DNA of 64,000 bases, from the NCBI RefSeq assembly GCF_023701695.1, contig NZ_JAJOZC010000001.1, positions 372,001 to 436,000 on the forward strand. Reading direction: 5' to 3'. Every line of letters begins with the position of its first letter. Position 1 is the first letter of the stretch. Made by a program: the position numbers and the translations under genes. Source of the stretch: Streptomyces sp. RKAG290 (lineage in GTDB: Bacteria; Actinomycetota; Actinomycetes; Streptomycetales; Streptomycetaceae). The notes under the pieces were generated by a model, which was not told the DNA's origin, did not search any database, and was given only the letters and a program-made list of their open reading frames with translations. Below, one piece after another: positions 36,822-45,213 of the stretch.

Positions 36822-38123
36822 TCACCCCGGCTGCCGGTCGGCCCGGGACCTGCCGCCCACGCCCTGGCTGTCGGCCGTCCGTGCGACGGCACGGCGAGCC
36901 TCGTCAGGGAAGGCCCGTTCCACCGACTCACGCAGGAGGTCCGCCTCTGCCAGGACCGCCGGATGGTGCGCGGGCGGCAGGCTGTCGAGCAGCGCGTCGA
37001 AGAGCGCGCGCAGCCGTCGGCAGACCTGTACGGACGTCGCCCCGTAGTCGCGGATCTCGCAGACAGCGAGCTGGAGGTAGTCCTCCCACGCTCTCCCCCG
37101 CAGCACGAGCCGCGGCCTGCCGTCGTCACCGGTCAGCACGTACCGGCCAGGGAGCGGGGACCGGCCGATCACGGTGAGGAACGACTCGATGTGGTTGAGG
37201 ACCTGTACGGCGGTGGTGGGATCGTTGACGGCGGGCGAAAGGGCCCGGATGGCGATGTCGACGAGCACCCGCAGGGCGAAGGCCGGGTCCTGTTCGATCG
37301 TCCGCTCCGGGCCGAGCGCGATGAGACCGTTGACCCGTGCGCTTTCCGGGATCGACGTGCCGCCGTGGACTTCGACGAGGACAGCGCCTCGATGGACGTA
37401 GTCGCCGATCACATGGGGTACCGAGAGCACACAGCCGTGGCGCGCGGCGACAGCCGAGAGGCCCGTGATGTGCAGGGCCTGGACGGCACCGCTTCCGGTC
37501 GCGCGGACGACGGTCACCGGTCCGCGCGGTTGCACGGCTGCACCGTGGTCCGGCGCCGAGGCCCTGATGGTCCGGGCCCCGTGCAGGAAGACGTCCTCCC
37601 CCATGCGGCCGACGAGATCTGCGATGGCGACAGGCCTGAGGTTGTGCGTGAAGCGGTTGAGATAGATGAGCAGCAACAGCAGGCTGACGGCCACGGCCGC
37701 GCCGGCGAGGGTGACGCCGAGGTCCGGCACCGAGTTCGACTCGATACTGCGCAACAAGGAGAAGGCGAAAGCGAATGTGCCGATGAACGTGGCCAGCACG
37801 GTCTTCTGCAGCCGGTCCCGGTACCAGAGCCGCATGTACCTCGGGGACAGGGTTCCGGTGGCCTGCTGGATGACGAGCACACCGATGGTCACGACGAACC
37901 CCAGAAGGGCGATCATCGCCCCGACGATGGCGCTCAGAACTCCGCTCGCCGTCGTCGCCGAATAGCGCCAGCCGCTCGGCGGCCAGTGCGAACTGTCGGC
38001 GCTGATGGCCAGTTCGGCCAGGACGACTCCCAGCACGAGACCGAACAACGGCGTGATCCACAGGCTCGCCTTCGCGTACTGCCGCAGGCGGAAGACGGCG
38101 GCCCAGGACATCATGTCGCGCAT
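36822..38123 (-). CDS. DUF2254 family membrane protein
   Basis: A 433-residue protein with four hydrophobic segments in the first ~165 residues (ASLWITPLFGLVLGVVLAELAI; VLSAIVGAMIALLGFVVTIGVLVI; TVLATFIGTFAFAFSLLR; TLAGAAVAVSLLLLLIYL). A large soluble domain follows, with FTHNLRPVAIADLVG, VHRGAVLVEVHGG and ALRVLVDIAIRALSPAVNDPTTAVQ. This is the DUF2254 layout; the soluble part contains the nearly invariant ALSPAxNDPxTA block. No biochemical function is known. Start ATG at 38123 with GAAGGGATG upstream. Downstream of the SDR gene, same strand, 112-bp gap. Confidence 0.85.
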   Translation of the reverse strand: MRDMMSWAAVFRLRQYAKASLWITPLFGLVLGVVLAELAISADSSHWPPSGWRYSATTASGVLSAIVGAMIALLGFVVTIGVLVIQQATGTLSPRYMRLWYRDRLQKTVLATFIGTFAFAFSLLRSIESNSVPDLGVTLAGAAVAVSLLLLLIYLNRFTHNLRPVAIADLVGRMGEDVFLHGARTIRASAPDHGAAVQPRGPVTVVRATGSGAVQALHITGLSAVAARHGCVLSVPHVIGDYVHRGAVLVEVHGGTSIPESARVNGLIALGPERTIEQDPAFALRVLVDIAIRALSPAVNDPTTAVQVLNHIESFLTVIGRSPLPGRYVLTGDDGRPRLVLRGRAWEDYLQLAVCEIRDYGATSVQVCRRLRALFDALLDSLPPAHHPAVLAEADLLRESVERAFPDEARRAVARTADSQGVGGRSRADRQPG

Positions 38124-38235
38124 GTGGCATCCCTTCGTTCGGACCGGGGCAGGCCTGACGACTGCCCGGACGGGACACGTACGCGAGCGGGCCTCACCGT
38201 TCGGTGCCGGGGGTCAGCAGCACCTGCGAAAGCGG

Positions 38236-39075
38236 TCAGCCGCCGGTGGCGAATCCGGGGAAGAGTGTCATCCCGCCGTCGACGTAGAGGGTCGTCCCCA
38301 CGACGTAGTCCATGAGGTCGGACGCGAGAAGGACAACGGCGTGGGCGATGTCCTCGGGGTCCCCGATCCGGTCGTAGGGGATCAGTCGGAGGAGGTCCTG
38401 CCGGGCCTCCGCCGTCTCCCAGGCACTGCGGTTGATGGGGGTCTTGATCGCCCCGGGGGCGACGGCGTTCACCCGGATCTTCTCCGGTGCGAGCTCTTGG
38501 GCCAGGGTCTGCATCATCATCTGCACGCCTCCCTTGGAAGAGGCGTAGTTCACGTGGCCTGCCCAGGGGATGAGCTGGTGCACCGAGCTCATGCAGACGA
38601 TCTTCCCGGCCGCCCGGGACACCTCGGGGACCACTCCGCGCCGGCGGAACTCCTTGGCCGCCTCCCGTGCGCACAGGAACTGGCCCGTGAGGTTGACGTC
38701 GAGGACCTTCTGCCACTGGGCAAGAGTCATTTCGGTGAACTTGGCGTCCCGCTGCATACCGGCATTGGCGACCAGGATGTCGAGGGTGCCGAAGTCCTGG
38801 ACCGTCCGGCCCACCATCTCGGTCACCTGGGTCTCCTGCGAGACGTCCGCCTCGTGGGCCACGGCGCGCACACCGAACGAGGCGATCTCCTGGACCACTT
38901 GCTCGGCCGCGTCACGATCGCTCACGTAGTTGACCACCACATTTGCGCCGGCCCGGCCAAGTCCGATGGCGGTGGCCTTGCCGATGCCCGAGTTGGCGCC
39001 GGTCACCAGTGCTGTCTGGCCCTTCAGCAGGCCGGCCGGCAGAGCACCCCGCACTGCCTCGACGTGGGAATCCAT
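38236..39075 (-). CDS. SDR family oxidoreductase, glucose 1-dehydrogenase-like
   Basis: A 279-residue classical short-chain dehydrogenase. The cofactor motif TGANSGIGKATAIGL lies near residue 24, NAG is present in ILVANAGMQ, and the catalytic Ser and YxxxK are in IVCMSSVHQLIPWAGHVNYASSKGG. The tail VVGTTLYVDGGMTLFPGF is typical of glucose 1-dehydrogenases and related 3-oxoacyl-reductase-like SDRs. The ATG at 39075 follows GCGAGGAGACAGG. Immediately upstream on the same strand is the gluconokinase-epimerase fusion gene, which makes an aldose dehydrogenase role more likely than lipid metabolism. Substrate unproven. Confidence 0.85.
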   Translation of the reverse strand: MDSHVEAVRGALPAGLLKGQTALVTGANSGIGKATAIGLGRAGANVVVNYVSDRDAAEQVVQEIASFGVRAVAHEADVSQETQVTEMVGRTVQDFGTLDILVANAGMQRDAKFTEMTLAQWQKVLDVNLTGQFLCAREAAKEFRRRGVVPEVSRAAGKIVCMSSVHQLIPWAGHVNYASSKGGVQMMMQTLAQELAPEKIRVNAVAPGAIKTPINRSAWETAEARQDLLRLIPYDRIGDPEDIAHAVVLLASDLMDYVVGTTLYVDGGMTLFPGFATGG

Positions 39076-39359
39076 GATGCCCTGTCTCCTCGCTGCGCCA
39101 CTTCGGTCCGTCCGGCCGCTGCCGGGCAGGGGTCAGGCAATCACCGGACGGGCCCGGCCGCGGCGCGGGCGGGTCCCTGTTGGGCCATTGGATGCAGCGG
39201 CTTCCCCCGGTCGGCTCAGCGGCGCCGGACGCTCGGCGCATGCCCTCACGACGGTGGCGCCTCCTCGCCCCGCGGGCGCCTGCGCCGGCAGGGCGCAGCG
39301 CTCACGCCCGGCCGTGCAACAAGCCGTGCAGGAAGGAGACCCGGAGGGCCTGGACGTGT

Positions 39360-40880
39360 TCAGGAGACCCGCCACGGCGTGAGGCCCCATCGGAGCACAT
39401 GCGTCTCCCCCGGCTCCAGTACGTCGGGGCCGGGGCCGCTGCGGAAGGCGTCCGGCGGGCAGGACATGGGTTCTACCGCGATGCCCCGGCGGCGCTCGGT
39501 CTCCGGAAGCGTGTCGCCCGTGTAGATCTGCACGTATCGAGCGCCTTCGCCGAGCCGGACGTCCACCCCGTGAGCCCCTGAGGGGTGCGCCAGCCGCACG
39601 ACGGCCACGCCGCCGTCGACGCGGTCGAGGCCGAAGGCCGTGTCCAGCCGCTGGGAGCCGACGGGGCGAGCCGCACGGAAGTCGAAGTCCGAGCCTTCGA
39701 CAGGTTCCCGGCCGACCGGCAGGCCCCGGTCGTCGGTGAGGAAGCGGTCCCGCGCGGGCACTGTCAGCACCACCGTGTCGACCTGGCCGGTGCCGAGCGT
39801 GAGATAGGGATGCTGCCCCACACCGTAGGGAGCGGGCCCGTTCCCCGTATTCGTCGCACGGATCACGACGTCGAGCCCGGCGGGCCCGAGCCGGTATTCG
39901 GCGGTGACGTCCAGCAGGAAGGGATAGCCCGGCTGCGGGCGGATCACGGTACCCAACCGCAGCGATTCCTCGCTCCGGGCCTGCAACTGCCACGGGGCCC
40001 AGCGGACGAGGCCGTGGATCGCGTTGCCCTTTTCCGGTTCGGTGAGCGGGAGTTGCAGGTCCGCCCCGTCGAAGTGATAGCGGCCGCCGCCGATGCGGTT
40101 GGGCCAGGGGACGAGCAGTTGTCCCCGCCCGCCGGTGACGGGGGCATCGGAGGCGAAGCCGTCCAGCAGGGCCCGGCCGTCCACCTCGTAGTGGCGAAGC
40201 GCGGCGCCCAGTTGGACCACGACGGCCTTCTGCCCCTGCCACCTCAAGGTCCATTGTTCACCTGTGGGACCGACGGCGGACGCTGTGGACGAGGCCATGG
40301 GTTCCGGGGCGCGCCCCGGGGGCGCCCCGCCGTCCGCGGGGGCGCGGCGCAGCAGCGAGGCCAGCGCGGCGACGATCGCCTCCGGCGGCTGGTCGATCTC
40401 CGCCACCAGCGGACGCTCGTCCGGTTGCGGCTCCTCGAAGGCAGCGATCTGGCTCTCCAGCAGGGTCGCCGGAAAGAAGTGGCCCCGTCTCTCGGAGAGC
40501 CGGGAGCGAATCAGCTCCGGTGCGCCATGCAGGTACACCAGGCGCACTCCGGGTCTCCCGCGCAGCAGCCGGTCACGGTAGGCACGCTTGAGGGCTGAAC
40601 AGCTCAGGACAGCCGGCCGGTCCGCGGCGATCTCGTGGTCCAGCCACGCGGAGATGGCATCCAGCCAGGGCCCACGATCGGTGTCCGTGAGTGCCTGACC
40701 GGCTGCCATCTCGGCGCGGGCCGTCGCGGAGTGGAAATCGTCCGCGTCCCGGTACGACCAGCCGAGCCGCTCGGCAAGGAGCCGGCCCACGGTGGTCTTG
40801 CCGGAGCCGGACATGCCGACGACCAGCACCAGGGAAGCCGATGGTTCGCACGCTTCGTCGCGGGCGGCTGCTGTGGACAT
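39360..40880 (-). CDS. Gluconokinase - aldose 1-epimerase fusion protein
   Basis: A 506-residue two-enzyme protein. Residues 1-175 are a GntK-type gluconokinase: Walker A GMSGSGKTT at 22-30, YRDADDFHSATARAEMAAGQALTDTDR, SCSALKRAYRDRL and GHFFPATLLESQ. After an Ala/Pro-rich linker, residues ~195-506 are a GalM-like aldose 1-epimerase: PWPNRIGGGRY, NAIHGLVRW, YGVGQHPYLTLG with the catalytic His, and GIAVEPMSCPPDAF with the catalytic Glu. It would mutarotate a hexose and phosphorylate gluconate. ATG at 40880 is preferred to TTG at 40892 on ribosome-site spacing. The frame is continuous through the linker. Because other genes here lack single bases in GC runs, a hidden stop between two overlapping genes remains possible (internal ATG at 40298). 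Confidence 0.85.
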   Translation of the reverse strand: MSTAAARDEACEPSASLVLVVGMSGSGKTTVGRLLAERLGWSYRDADDFHSATARAEMAAGQALTDTDRGPWLDAISAWLDHEIAADRPAVLSCSALKRAYRDRLLRGRPGVRLVYLHGAPELIRSRLSERRGHFFPATLLESQIAAFEEPQPDERPLVAEIDQPPEAIVAALASLLRRAPADGGAPPGRAPEPMASSTASAVGPTGEQWTLRWQGQKAVVVQLGAALRHYEVDGRALLDGFASDAPVTGGRGQLLVPWPNRIGGGRYHFDGADLQLPLTEPEKGNAIHGLVRWAPWQLQARSEESLRLGTVIRPQPGYPFLLDVTAEYRLGPAGLDVVIRATNTGNGPAPYGVGQHPYLTLGTGQVDTVVLTVPARDRFLTDDRGLPVGREPVEGSDFDFRAARPVGSQRLDTAFGLDRVDGGVAVVRLAHPSGAHGVDVRLGEGARYVQIYTGDTLPETERRRGIAVEPMSCPPDAFRSGPGPDVLEPGETHVLRWGLTPWRVS

Positions 40881-41476
40881 GCGGGACGTCAACCCCTTCG
40901 GGGGAGGGCGAATGTACGCAAGGCCCGGCCACCGTCCTCAGTGAGCTCCGAGCCGCCTGCCACCGGCATCACGCCGCCGCAGGCCGTCGCAGCAGCGAGG
41001 CGGGGTGCCGTGCGGTCGCTCGTCATCCAGGTCCCTCCGTGTCACGAAGCGGGGTGCGGTGCTGCCGTCGGGGCGGTACCTCCAATCTCGGCCACCCGGC
41101 CGGGTGGCGCATCTCGGCTGGACGGGAGGCAGCCCCCTGGTAGTCCTGTCGTCCTCCGTGGGGCCCCACCGGTGGGCCAGGGCTCTCGTTCGGATCATGC
41201 CGGGCTCGCGTGCCCCGCACCTCGCGCCTGATCCAAACGAAAGACCCTGGCTCGGCACGGCCGAACGGTCCGCAGCCACCCTCGTCACGGCAGGACGCAG
41301 CGCAGGTGCGGCGCCACGAGGCTCGCATCGCCGACTTCGCACATCAGGATGGCGGCCGCCGGGGCGAGCCACCTCCGGCGCGGTACACCGACGCCATGGC
41401 GCCGCCGCCCGGAAGCCGCTCCGGCGCACCCGGACGTCATGGCGCTGCCGGCCGACGGCACGCGACCCCGGGCCGC
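40881..41476. other. 596-bp spacer without a convincing gene; nested palindromes
   Basis: No frame here shows protein-like sequence or a ribosome site. Directly visible are an 18-bp perfect palindrome at 41091-41108 (GCCACCCGG / CCGGGTGGC) and two overlapping 12-bp palindromes at 41158-41176 (GTGGGGCCCCAC and CCCACCGGTGGG). They may be operators for the gluconokinase fusion promoter or a terminator of the hydrolase gene. Confidence 0.5.
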
Positions 41477-43000
41477 TCAGCCCGTCAGGTGGCCCAACAC
41501 CGAGCGCATCGCGCGGCGTACCGCCTCGCGTGACTCCTCCGTCGGGTCCAGGCCTTCGAAGGCGTGCCGGGCGTTCGGTGCGTCGACGACCTCGACCGCC
41601 GCCCCGCAGCTCCTGGACGCGGTCAGGAACTCCTCGACGGTGACGGCGATCTCGGCCGCCTCGCGCCCCACCCGCGTGACCACGACGGGCAGCGAACCCG
41701 CGCCGGCCACCGCGTCCGCCGGCCGGAACCGGCTGTCGAACGGGCCCCAGTTCGGCAACGGCGCCAGGATCGGGTAAGTGGCCGCCAGGCACCGCAGCCA
41801 CGCCGGAGGCTGCCTCAGCCAGTCCGCCGCGATGAGGCCGCCGCCGGAGAAGAACCACAGGGCGACCCGGTCCGCGTCCACCCGCGGGTCGGCCCGGACC
41901 AGCTCCACCGCGGCGGCCACGTCCGCCGCGGCGCGTCCGTAGTCGGCCAGGCCGTGCAGGCCGTGGTCAAGGGTCACGCCCACGACCCCCTGCCCGGCCG
42001 CGTACCCGGCGTACCCCGTCAGCGTCGGCCAGTCCCGCGGAGTCGGCCGGGCCTCGGCGGGTACCGGTCCGCCGTGCACGAAGACCACGGCCGGACGGGG
42101 GCCTTCGGCGTCGGGCAGGTACAGGTCGACCTTCCCCCTCCGCTCGCGCGGGACCTCCGGCACGTCCAGCAGGAACGGCCGCAGGTGCGCGGGCGGCTCC
42201 GCGGCGCCGGGCGGCACCAGCCGGTGCCCCTCGCCTGCCGCGGCCCGCAGCAGAACCTCCGCGAGTTCGGCCGGGAGGGACAGCATCGGCCAGTGTCCGG
42301 TGGGGAGTTCGAAGAAGCTGACCCGGGGATCGGTCAGGACCTGCAGAGCGGGTTCACCGAAGCCCACCCTCATCTGAACCATCTCGATGCTCGCACCGTT
42401 GGCGCTGCACAGCACGCCGGTGGTGGGCAACGAAGCCGCCTCGCCGGTCAGTCGCAGCGGCTGGAGCAGGGTGCGCAGCGGCTGCGGCGCCGCAAGAGCG
42501 GTGAGCCGGTCCAGCGCCGCGTCGGGGATGCCCGCGGTGCTGCCCCAGCGCTGCCACGCGTCGCGGGCCGGTGGGGGCAGCAGCTCGCCGTGTTCCCCAT
42601 GCGTACCGGCGCCCCCGGCCAGCTCCTCGCGCAGGGACTGGTCAGGCACCGCGGCCAGTGCGGGCACGCCGTCCTGCGGCATCCCCGAGTCCAGACAGAC
42701 GATCCGGCCGATGCGCTCCGCCCGCCGGTCGGCGGCGCCGAGCACCGGGTGGATGCCGTAGTCGTGACCGACCAGCACGATCTCCTGGCCGGCCCCGGTC
42801 CCCAGCTTGTCGATCGCCTCCAGCACGTCCTCGATGTGGGTCTCCAGATCGACGGCGGCCACCGCGGTACCGCGGGCCCCTTCGAGCCCGGTGAGGGTCA
42901 GCGCAAGCGCCTCGGCGCCCGCCGAGACCAGCCGCGCGGCGGTGTCCTCCCATACGTGTGCGCCGGTGAACATGCCCGACACCAGGATGAATGCGGTCAT
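41477..43000 (-). CDS. Tandem alpha/beta-hydrolase fusion protein
   Basis: A 507-residue cytoplasmic protein made of two alpha/beta-hydrolase modules. Module 1 (residues ~1-255) starts FILVSGMFTGAHVWEDTAARL. At the nucleophile elbow it has VGHDYGIH, so the nucleophile would be Asp rather than Ser, as in haloalkane dehalogenases and epoxide hydrolases; its His is in LPTGHWPML. Module 2 (~270-507) has AVVFVHGGPVP (oxyanion loop), VALWFFSGGGLIAADW (Ser elbow) and NARHAFEGLDP (His), the acetyl-esterase/dienelactone hydrolase pattern. The ATG at 43000 follows GAGGAGAGG. A MerR-type promoter with a 19-bp spacer lies upstream at 43064-43094, so expression is probably induced by the ligand of the divergent MerR protein. 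Confidence 0.85.
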   Translation of the reverse strand: MTAFILVSGMFTGAHVWEDTAARLVSAGAEALALTLTGLEGARGTAVAAVDLETHIEDVLEAIDKLGTGAGQEIVLVGHDYGIHPVLGAADRRAERIGRIVCLDSGMPQDGVPALAAVPDQSLREELAGGAGTHGEHGELLPPPARDAWQRWGSTAGIPDAALDRLTALAAPQPLRTLLQPLRLTGEAASLPTTGVLCSANGASIEMVQMRVGFGEPALQVLTDPRVSFFELPTGHWPMLSLPAELAEVLLRAAAGEGHRLVPPGAAEPPAHLRPFLLDVPEVPRERRGKVDLYLPDAEGPRPAVVFVHGGPVPAEARPTPRDWPTLTGYAGYAAGQGVVGVTLDHGLHGLADYGRAAADVAAAVELVRADPRVDADRVALWFFSGGGLIAADWLRQPPAWLRCLAATYPILAPLPNWGPFDSRFRPADAVAGAGSLPVVVTRVGREAAEIAVTVEEFLTASRSCGAAVEVVDAPNARHAFEGLDPTEESREAVRRAMRSVLGHLTG

Positions 43001-43063
43001 CGGCCTCTCCTCGGTACCTCGTCATCGGCGGACCGGCCAGGTCGGTCCGGTGCGCTCGCCGGT

Positions 43064-43094
43064 ACCGTAGAAGCTCCCCCTGAGGGAGGTTCAA
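43064..43094 (-). promoter_or_regulatory. MerR-type promoter with 19-bp spacer driving the tandem hydrolase gene
   Basis: On the minus strand the -35 TTGAAC (43094-43089) and -10 TACGGT (43069-43064) are separated by exactly 19 bp, the overlong spacing that MerR-family activators correct. The dyad CTCCC-N5-GGGAG (43074-43088) sits inside the spacer. The -35 box abuts the GTG start of the divergent merR gene. Confidence 0.75.
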
Positions 43095-44042
43095 GTGTTC
43101 ACGTCGCACGACGGCCTGTGCAGCATCGGCGAGCTCGCCGAGCGCGCGGGCGTCACCGTCAAGGCAGTCCGCTTCTACTCCGACCGCGGCTTGCTGCCCG
43201 AGGCCTCCCGCAGCGCCGGGGGACACCGCCGGTACGGCCCCGAGGCGCTCGGCCGGCTGCGCCTGGTGCGTTCCCTGCGCTCCCTGGGCCTGCCGGTGCG
43301 CGAGGTGCACCGCATCCTCGACGAGGAGGACAAGGCGGGCAGCGTGCTGGAGGACGCCGTCGCGGGGCAGCTGCGCGAGCTGGGCTCCCAGCTCAAGGCG
43401 CTGCGCTGGCGGGAGGCCGGGCTGCGACTGGTGCAGGAGTGCCAACCGGGCGAGCGGGCGGACCGGTTGCGCCTGATCGGGGCGGTGGCAGCCCCTCCGA
43501 GCACGGCCCCGCTTGCCCGCTTCTGGCGGTCGTGGCTGCCGCCGCGGATGCCGGCCCGGGCGACCGCGGCGTTCCTGGAAGCGACGGTCCCGCAGCCGCC
43601 GGACGACCCGGACCCGGCGCAGGTCCTCGCGTTCGCCCGGCTGTACGCCTTCGTGACCCGCCCGTGCACCGGAGCGGAGCAGCCCCAGCCCGCGGCGCAC
43701 AAGGCGGCGGGGGCCCGTGAGTCGGCCGTGCTGTACGCCGGGCTGGCGCAGGCGTACGAACTGGCCGGCACCCCACTGCGCCGGGGCGTGGGGCCGTACG
43801 CGGGCGAGGAACTGGACAGCTTCGTGGACGCGTACGCGGGCGCGTACGGCAGCCGGGACACCCCGGCCTTCCGCGGCCTGCTGGTCGGGCAGCTCGCGGC
43901 TGATCCGCGGATCGACCGTTACTGGGAGCTGTTCGCCGAGGTGATCAGCCCGCCGGGCGGGCCGCAGGAGCCGAACCCGGGGTCCGCGCACGACTGGCTG
44001 TTCGCGGCTCTGCATGCGCAGACAGCCGCAGCGGCGGGCTGA
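43095..44042 (+). CDS. MerR family transcriptional regulator with large effector domain
   Basis: A 315-residue activator. The MerR winged helix is clear (SIGELAERAGVTVKAVRFYSDRGLLPEASRSAGGHRRYGPEALGRL split over residues 10-55), followed by the coiled-coil dimer helix (VREVHRILDEEDKAG; QLRELGSQLKALRWREAGL). The ~200-residue C-terminal domain is all helical (VLAFARLYAFVTRPC; FVDAYAGAYGSRDTP), larger than in metal-sensing members, so a small-molecule ligand is likely. The GTG at 43095 lies directly beside the -35 box of the divergent hydrolase promoter, with no room for a leader, so its own transcript may be leaderless or start further out. Confidence 0.9.
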   Translation: MFTSHDGLCSIGELAERAGVTVKAVRFYSDRGLLPEASRSAGGHRRYGPEALGRLRLVRSLRSLGLPVREVHRILDEEDKAGSVLEDAVAGQLRELGSQLKALRWREAGLRLVQECQPGERADRLRLIGAVAAPPSTAPLARFWRSWLPPRMPARATAAFLEATVPQPPDDPDPAQVLAFARLYAFVTRPCTGAEQPQPAAHKAAGARESAVLYAGLAQAYELAGTPLRRGVGPYAGEELDSFVDAYAGAYGSRDTPAFRGLLVGQLAADPRIDRYWELFAEVISPPGGPQEPNPGSAHDWLFAALHAQTAAAAG

Positions 44043-44259
44043 GTTCCACGCAGATCCACCGGGCGCGGTCCGGTTCCGGAGGCAGCGGCACGTCTCTCCG
44101 GGCGTCGACCCTGCCGCCTTCACCTCGTTCTCGACGGCCGCTTCCTCGCCCATGCCGCCACTGCCGGCCGGCAGCCGCCACAACTCGGTCTCCGCGAGCT
44201 GCTCGCGCTGGAGGAGCAGCTCGCCGTCACCTGAGGCGGCACCGACCGCTCGGCCCACG
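44043..44259. other. 217-bp gap with a possible gene remnant
   Basis: Plus-strand frame ending at 44234 reads ...LDGRFLAHAATAGRQ then LRELLALEEQLAVT before a TGA, which looks protein-like, but it has no start or ribosome site. It may be the tail of a lost or frameshifted small gene. Nothing else is visible here. Confidence 0.35.
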
Positions 44260-44814
44260 TCAGCGCATGTCGGCGGTGATCGCCCAGCGCTCGTGGTCGC
44301 GCCAGGCGCCGTCGATGAAGAGGAAGTCCGGCGAGAAGCCCTCCAGCCGGAAACCGGCCCTGCGCACCAGTGCGACCGAGCCCTCGTTGGACGGCTGGAT
44401 GTTGGCTTCCAGGCGGTGCAGGCCGAGGGGGCCGAAGGCGTGCCGCAGGACGAGGTCGAGCCCCTCGCCCATCAGTCCGCGGCCGGTCGCGTGCGCGAAG
44501 CCGCCGTATCCGAGCGCGCCGCAGCGGAACCCGCCCATGACGATGTTGTTGATGTTGATGAAGCCGGCGATCCCTCCGTCCGCCGCGCTTCCGGCGCCGG
44601 TCCGCTCGCACACGAGGAAGCCGGCCCTCGTGGGGTCTTCCATGAGCACGCTCGCGTACGCGGCGTAGCCGTCGCGGTCGACGGGCGGGAACAGCCAGGG
44701 CCGGTGCAGTTCCCGGCTCTCCCGGGCGCGGGCGGTGAATTCCTCGGCGTCTGCGGGGGTGAAGGGGCGGATCGCTGTGCGCGGGCCCTCGGCCAGGTAG
44801 GTGGTGTCGGACAT
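44260..44814 (-). CDS. GNAT family N-acetyltransferase (RimJ/RimL type)
   Basis: A 184-residue acetyl-CoA-dependent acetyltransferase. It has the RimJ/RimL layout: TAIRPFTPADAEEFTARARES at the N-terminus, FININNIVMGGFRCGALGYGGFAHATGRGLMGEGL with the acetyl-CoA pyrophosphate loop, and the hallmark LHRLEANIQPSNEGSVALVRRAGFRLEG. Members acetylate the N-terminus of ribosomal proteins or small amines. Start ATG at 44814. It lies 28 bp after the LapA-like gene on the same strand. Substrate unknown. Confidence 0.9.
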   Translation of the reverse strand: MSDTTYLAEGPRTAIRPFTPADAEEFTARARESRELHRPWLFPPVDRDGYAAYASVLMEDPTRAGFLVCERTGAGSAADGGIAGFININNIVMGGFRCGALGYGGFAHATGRGLMGEGLDLVLRHAFGPLGLHRLEANIQPSNEGSVALVRRAGFRLEGFSPDFLFIDGAWRDHERWAITADMR

Positions 44815-44842
44815 CCGACCAGCCTAGATCGTGCGCGCCGGA

Positions 44843-45082
44843 CTACTTGGGCCGCCTCCGGAAGACGTACGCCCCGCAGGCCATCCCGGCCGCGAACATC
44901 GCGATGAGGGCCGCGTAGAGCGGCATGGTCACCAGCGGGATCAGGACACGGACCGTGACGTCGCCCGTGTTCTCCGCGATGAAGACGATCGACAGGATCG
45001 CGATGACGAGGACCAGAATGCGGGCCGGGGTGAACGGCCCCGTGCCGCTCCGCCCGCCACTCGACACGTCTTTCGGGCTCAT
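44843..45082 (-). CDS. LapA/DUF1049-like small membrane protein
   Basis: A 79-residue protein with two transmembrane helices (ARILVLVIAILSIVFIAEN and MPLYAALIAMFAAGMACGAYVF). A short exterior loop lies between them, and the basic stop RRRPK ends the protein. This is the layout of the LapA (DUF1049) family, named for lipopolysaccharide assembly in Gram-negatives; the role in actinomycetes is unknown. The N-terminal ~20 residues are Gly/Ser-rich and cytoplasmic. ATG at 45082 follows AAGGGG. Probably co-transcribed with the acetyltransferase. Confidence 0.82.
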   Translation of the reverse strand: MSPKDVSSGGRSGTGPFTPARILVLVIAILSIVFIAENTGDVTVRVLIPLVTMPLYAALIAMFAAGMACGAYVFRRRPK

Positions 45083-45213
45083 GAACCGGCCCCTTCCCTG
45101 GTCCTGGTGCGCCACTGCCCCCAGGCACCAGAATGGGTGCGTCCTGGTGCCGGGGGGCGGTCCTGTACGCCCGTACGGGTGACGGTGGCGCGGCAGGTGC
45201 TCGCCGCTTCCGT

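Noticed and set aside
42642..44258. Long minus-strand frame opposite merR
   Set aside because: Covers the real MerR gene in antisense and has no domain features or start signal.
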